A stretch of DNA of 64,000 bases from Unio delphinus (lineage: Eukaryota; Mollusca; Bivalvia; Unionida; Unionidae), in the NCBI GenBank assembly GCA_029339505.1, contig JAQISU010000189.1, forward strand, positions 496,001-560,000, given 5' to 3'. A program made the position numbers and the translations under genes. The notes under the pieces are model-generated. The model did no database searches, had not been told where the DNA came from, and saw nothing but the letters and a program-made list of their open reading frames with translations. Below are positions 62,012 through 64,000 of the stretch, piece after piece. Positions within the stretch are counted from its first letter, which is position 1. Every line of letters starts with the position of its first letter.

Positions 62012-62444
62012 AAAGAGGAAGAGTACAACAACAACAAGACGACCAGAGGATACTAGAAACACAACAAAAAATATAAAAGAAAAACAAACCAAAATGGACG
62101 AATAACAGTTGAAATATAAAGATAACCAACCAACAACAGCCGGCTCAACAAAGTAAATCTCAACAGAAAGAGAAACTGCAAACAGCGAACGAAATAGGGA
62201 CCCATGAGAAACAACCTATAGAAAAAAGAACAGACATAAACAAAAACAATACAATAAACAGTGATCCAAGGCAAACAACACAAGGAAACAAGGCCGAAGG
62301 TAAATACTACCAACAGGAGAAATGGAAATAACAAAACTGAGATAGAAAGACAGGATACAGAGGAAAGAGAAAGGAAGAATGGAACGGGAAAGAGAAGAGG
62401 AAGAAAACTACAACATGAGATAAGACTGTTTTCTTCAAGGTGAC

Positions 62445-62445
<1 letters not shown>
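62012..62445 (+). pseudogene. Polar low-complexity tail of ORF1, decayed
   Basis: Gln/Asn/Lys/Glu-rich sense continues after the knuckle in broken frames, ending before the (AT)n tract. Such polar tails are common after ORF1 knuckles; no domain can be named. Confidence 0.4.

Positions 62446-62499
<54 letters not shown>
62446..62499. repeat. (AT)n microsatellite
   Basis: 27 AT units between the ORF1 tail and the RT remnant. Confidence 0.95.
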
Positions 62500-62503
<4 letters not shown>

Positions 62504-63497
62504 GGAGAACAAAAAATAAGTTTTAAAAAAATATATAATAGTTCAAAATAAATAAATAATAAATACTATTTCTACAAACTTGAAATATATACAAAAAGTC
62601 ATCATATAGCAATACCTAATAAAAGGACAGAAGGGGCTTCCCAAATGGACAGATAGTCAACTGGGAGAGAGCACCCTCCACAAAAAAGTAAAACAATGTC
62701 GAAGCAAAGTGCAATAACTTCTGAACAATGTCGTTTAGTTTGCCATATGCTTTTTTGGCAAGAGGGGTCAAGGTTGGAATGCAAAATACCTGTACACTTA
62801 CATGGTTTTAGTTTATAAAGGGAGATTTTAACCAGGGGTTTGAACATTATGTTCGGAAATCACAAAGATGGGTAGGTGGTTCTTGTTTCTTTTATGGTAT
62901 AATACATTATTATAGATAAAGCTTCGCATTCAATTACCTGTAATGTGGGACCAACCGTAGTCCACAGAATTTGCCCTTGTATAATACAATAAAAAATCTT
63001 TACCAGTATCAAGTGACCGTTTATATCCAGTCGGATAGCAAACAATTTTTATCCATTAATTACAATTGGAAGTATAGAGTAAAATCTGACTGTATTAACA
63101 CAACCCGTTCTGTTTGGAAGCTGTCCACTGTAAGGCTAATTATCTTATTATAAACTTTACATATAGTTAGACCTTTGGAATATAACGCCTTATTTTGTTT
63201 GAAATTAGCCATCTATCAGGTGAACAAACGATTTGAATTATTTTAAACGCTGCCTGCATTAAACCAGGAGGAAATGTCCGAATCATAAATATGTAAGATT
63301 AAATTTGTCGTATACAGATTCGTGCACTAAACTAGTTTTTTTTTTAAATGGTAACCTTGAATAGTAGTACTGATGATATAATTTAATATCCATCGAAGCA
63401 GCTTAAAATGTGCGCATGCGTACCATTGGATTCGTACTGGACCATATCTGGTGTGCTGCACGGCTGTGGTTCTTACATTTTAGCTGATACAGGCTAG
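62500..63497. other. Stretch between ORF1 and RT remnants, no clear coding sense
   Basis: An endonuclease and the N-terminal RT would be expected here if the element were whole, but no motif of either could be read on the plus strand. Short frames only. Confidence 0.4.
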
Positions 63498-63675
63498 AGT
63501 CGTAGAACTATTGGAGGTTTTCGTATACCCAGAGCTGATGTGGGTGATGACGATGGCTCGGAGGACATTCTTCAAAAGGAATATGAAGCTTTTGGTAGAG
63601 CTTCAGGATCACAATTAAATCATGATAAAACAGAAATTCTAAAAAAGGGGGGGGGGATTAGCCTTACCTAATCCC
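63498..63675 (+). pseudogene. Non-LTR reverse transcriptase fragment
   Basis: The open frame reads S-R-R-T-I-G-G-F-R-I-P, then D-V-G-D-D-D-G-S-E-D-I-L and F-G-R-A-S-G-S-Q-L-N-H-D-K-T-E-I-L, ending in a poly-G run and a stop. The last segment matches the RT palm pattern ASGxxLNxxKTxxL of non-LTR elements; the active-site YADD position appears decayed or partly deleted (V-G-D-D). It is in the same direction as the ORF1 remnant 1.5 kb upstream and probably from the same element. Confidence 0.7.
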
Positions 63676-64000
63676 CTCTTAATTAAAACTAAAAGCATTT
63701 TAAATAGATTAAAACGATTAAGCAGCACACCTCAAACACCCTGGGAGGCACTTTACATATTTTGGATAGGTTTTGGCATGAGACACAGACATGACATATA
63801 CATGAACAACAAACTAGCTAAAAAAAATAGATGCACCACATTTATATAAGGGGATAAAGGAAATATTATATAGGTTTAGGGACAATAAAAGAATATGGGA
63901 ACTAGACAAAGCTGACACTTACGACTGTCTTTTGGAATTAGAATAGAATAAAATTAGACCAAAAATAGAACAGGAATTTATTTATATAAACTGGGACAGA
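63676..64000 (+). pseudogene. Decayed continuation of the RT gene, runs off the window
   Basis: Several frames carry broken sense, including Y-R-F-R-D-N-K-R-I-W-E-L near 63,875, with stops in all frames. Interpreted as the remainder of the same LINE ORF2 by position. Confidence 0.4.

Overview
The window looks like nuclear DNA of a lophotrochozoan animal, most likely a mollusc. It is AT-rich, its genes are split by introns, and it is full of long (AT)n, (CA)n, (TC)n and (CATA)n tracts, tRNA-derived SINEs, hAT-type MITEs and decayed retroelements. No species can be named from the sequence. No rRNA, genuine tRNA, CRISPR or prokaryotic feature was seen.

The only convincing host genes are on the minus strand and belong to the four-transmembrane PMP22/claudin superfamily. 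A shared 3' part (exon 2 at 7,810-7,956 and exon 3 at 7,175-7,329) lies downstream of four separate first exons: 1A (12,737-12,950), 1B (17,443-17,647), 1C (24,978-25,191) and 1D (31,116-31,332). Each first exon encodes an N-terminus, TM1 and the first extracellular loop, and each ends with a phase-1 GT donor that fits the phase-1 acceptor of exon 2. Each combination gives a complete 168-172 residue protein. No other exon 2 or 3 was seen between them. The simplest reading is one locus with four alternative promoters and first exons: a variable loop 1 on a constant TM2-TM4 body. First exons 1C and 1D lie in paralogous segments of about 2.6 and 4 kb. A second paralogous last exon with a matching 3' UTR block is at 53,804-53,958; its other exons were not found.

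From about 35 to 46 kb the sequence is accessory. There is a broken element at 37.5-40.1 kb whose pieces resemble late genes of Maverick/Polinton (adintovirus-like) elements, joined at about 40.12 kb to a broken Ty3/gypsy-type gag on the minus strand (40.1-41.25 kb). A nest of minisatellites follows (41.7-43.7 kb), in which three unrelated repeats share a 49-bp period, and then a 41-bp array at 45 kb.

From 54 to 64 kb, two copies of the same retroelement 5' region (each about 1.4 kb) lie head to head. The right copy carries a 166-bp nested LINE 3' end with an 11-bp target-site duplication and continues into ORF1 (CCHC knuckle) and reverse-transcriptase remnants that run off the window. Between the two copies is a clean 481-bp hAT MITE with a perfect 8-bp target-site duplication.

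Everything here was read by eye. Family names come from motif recognition, not database searches.
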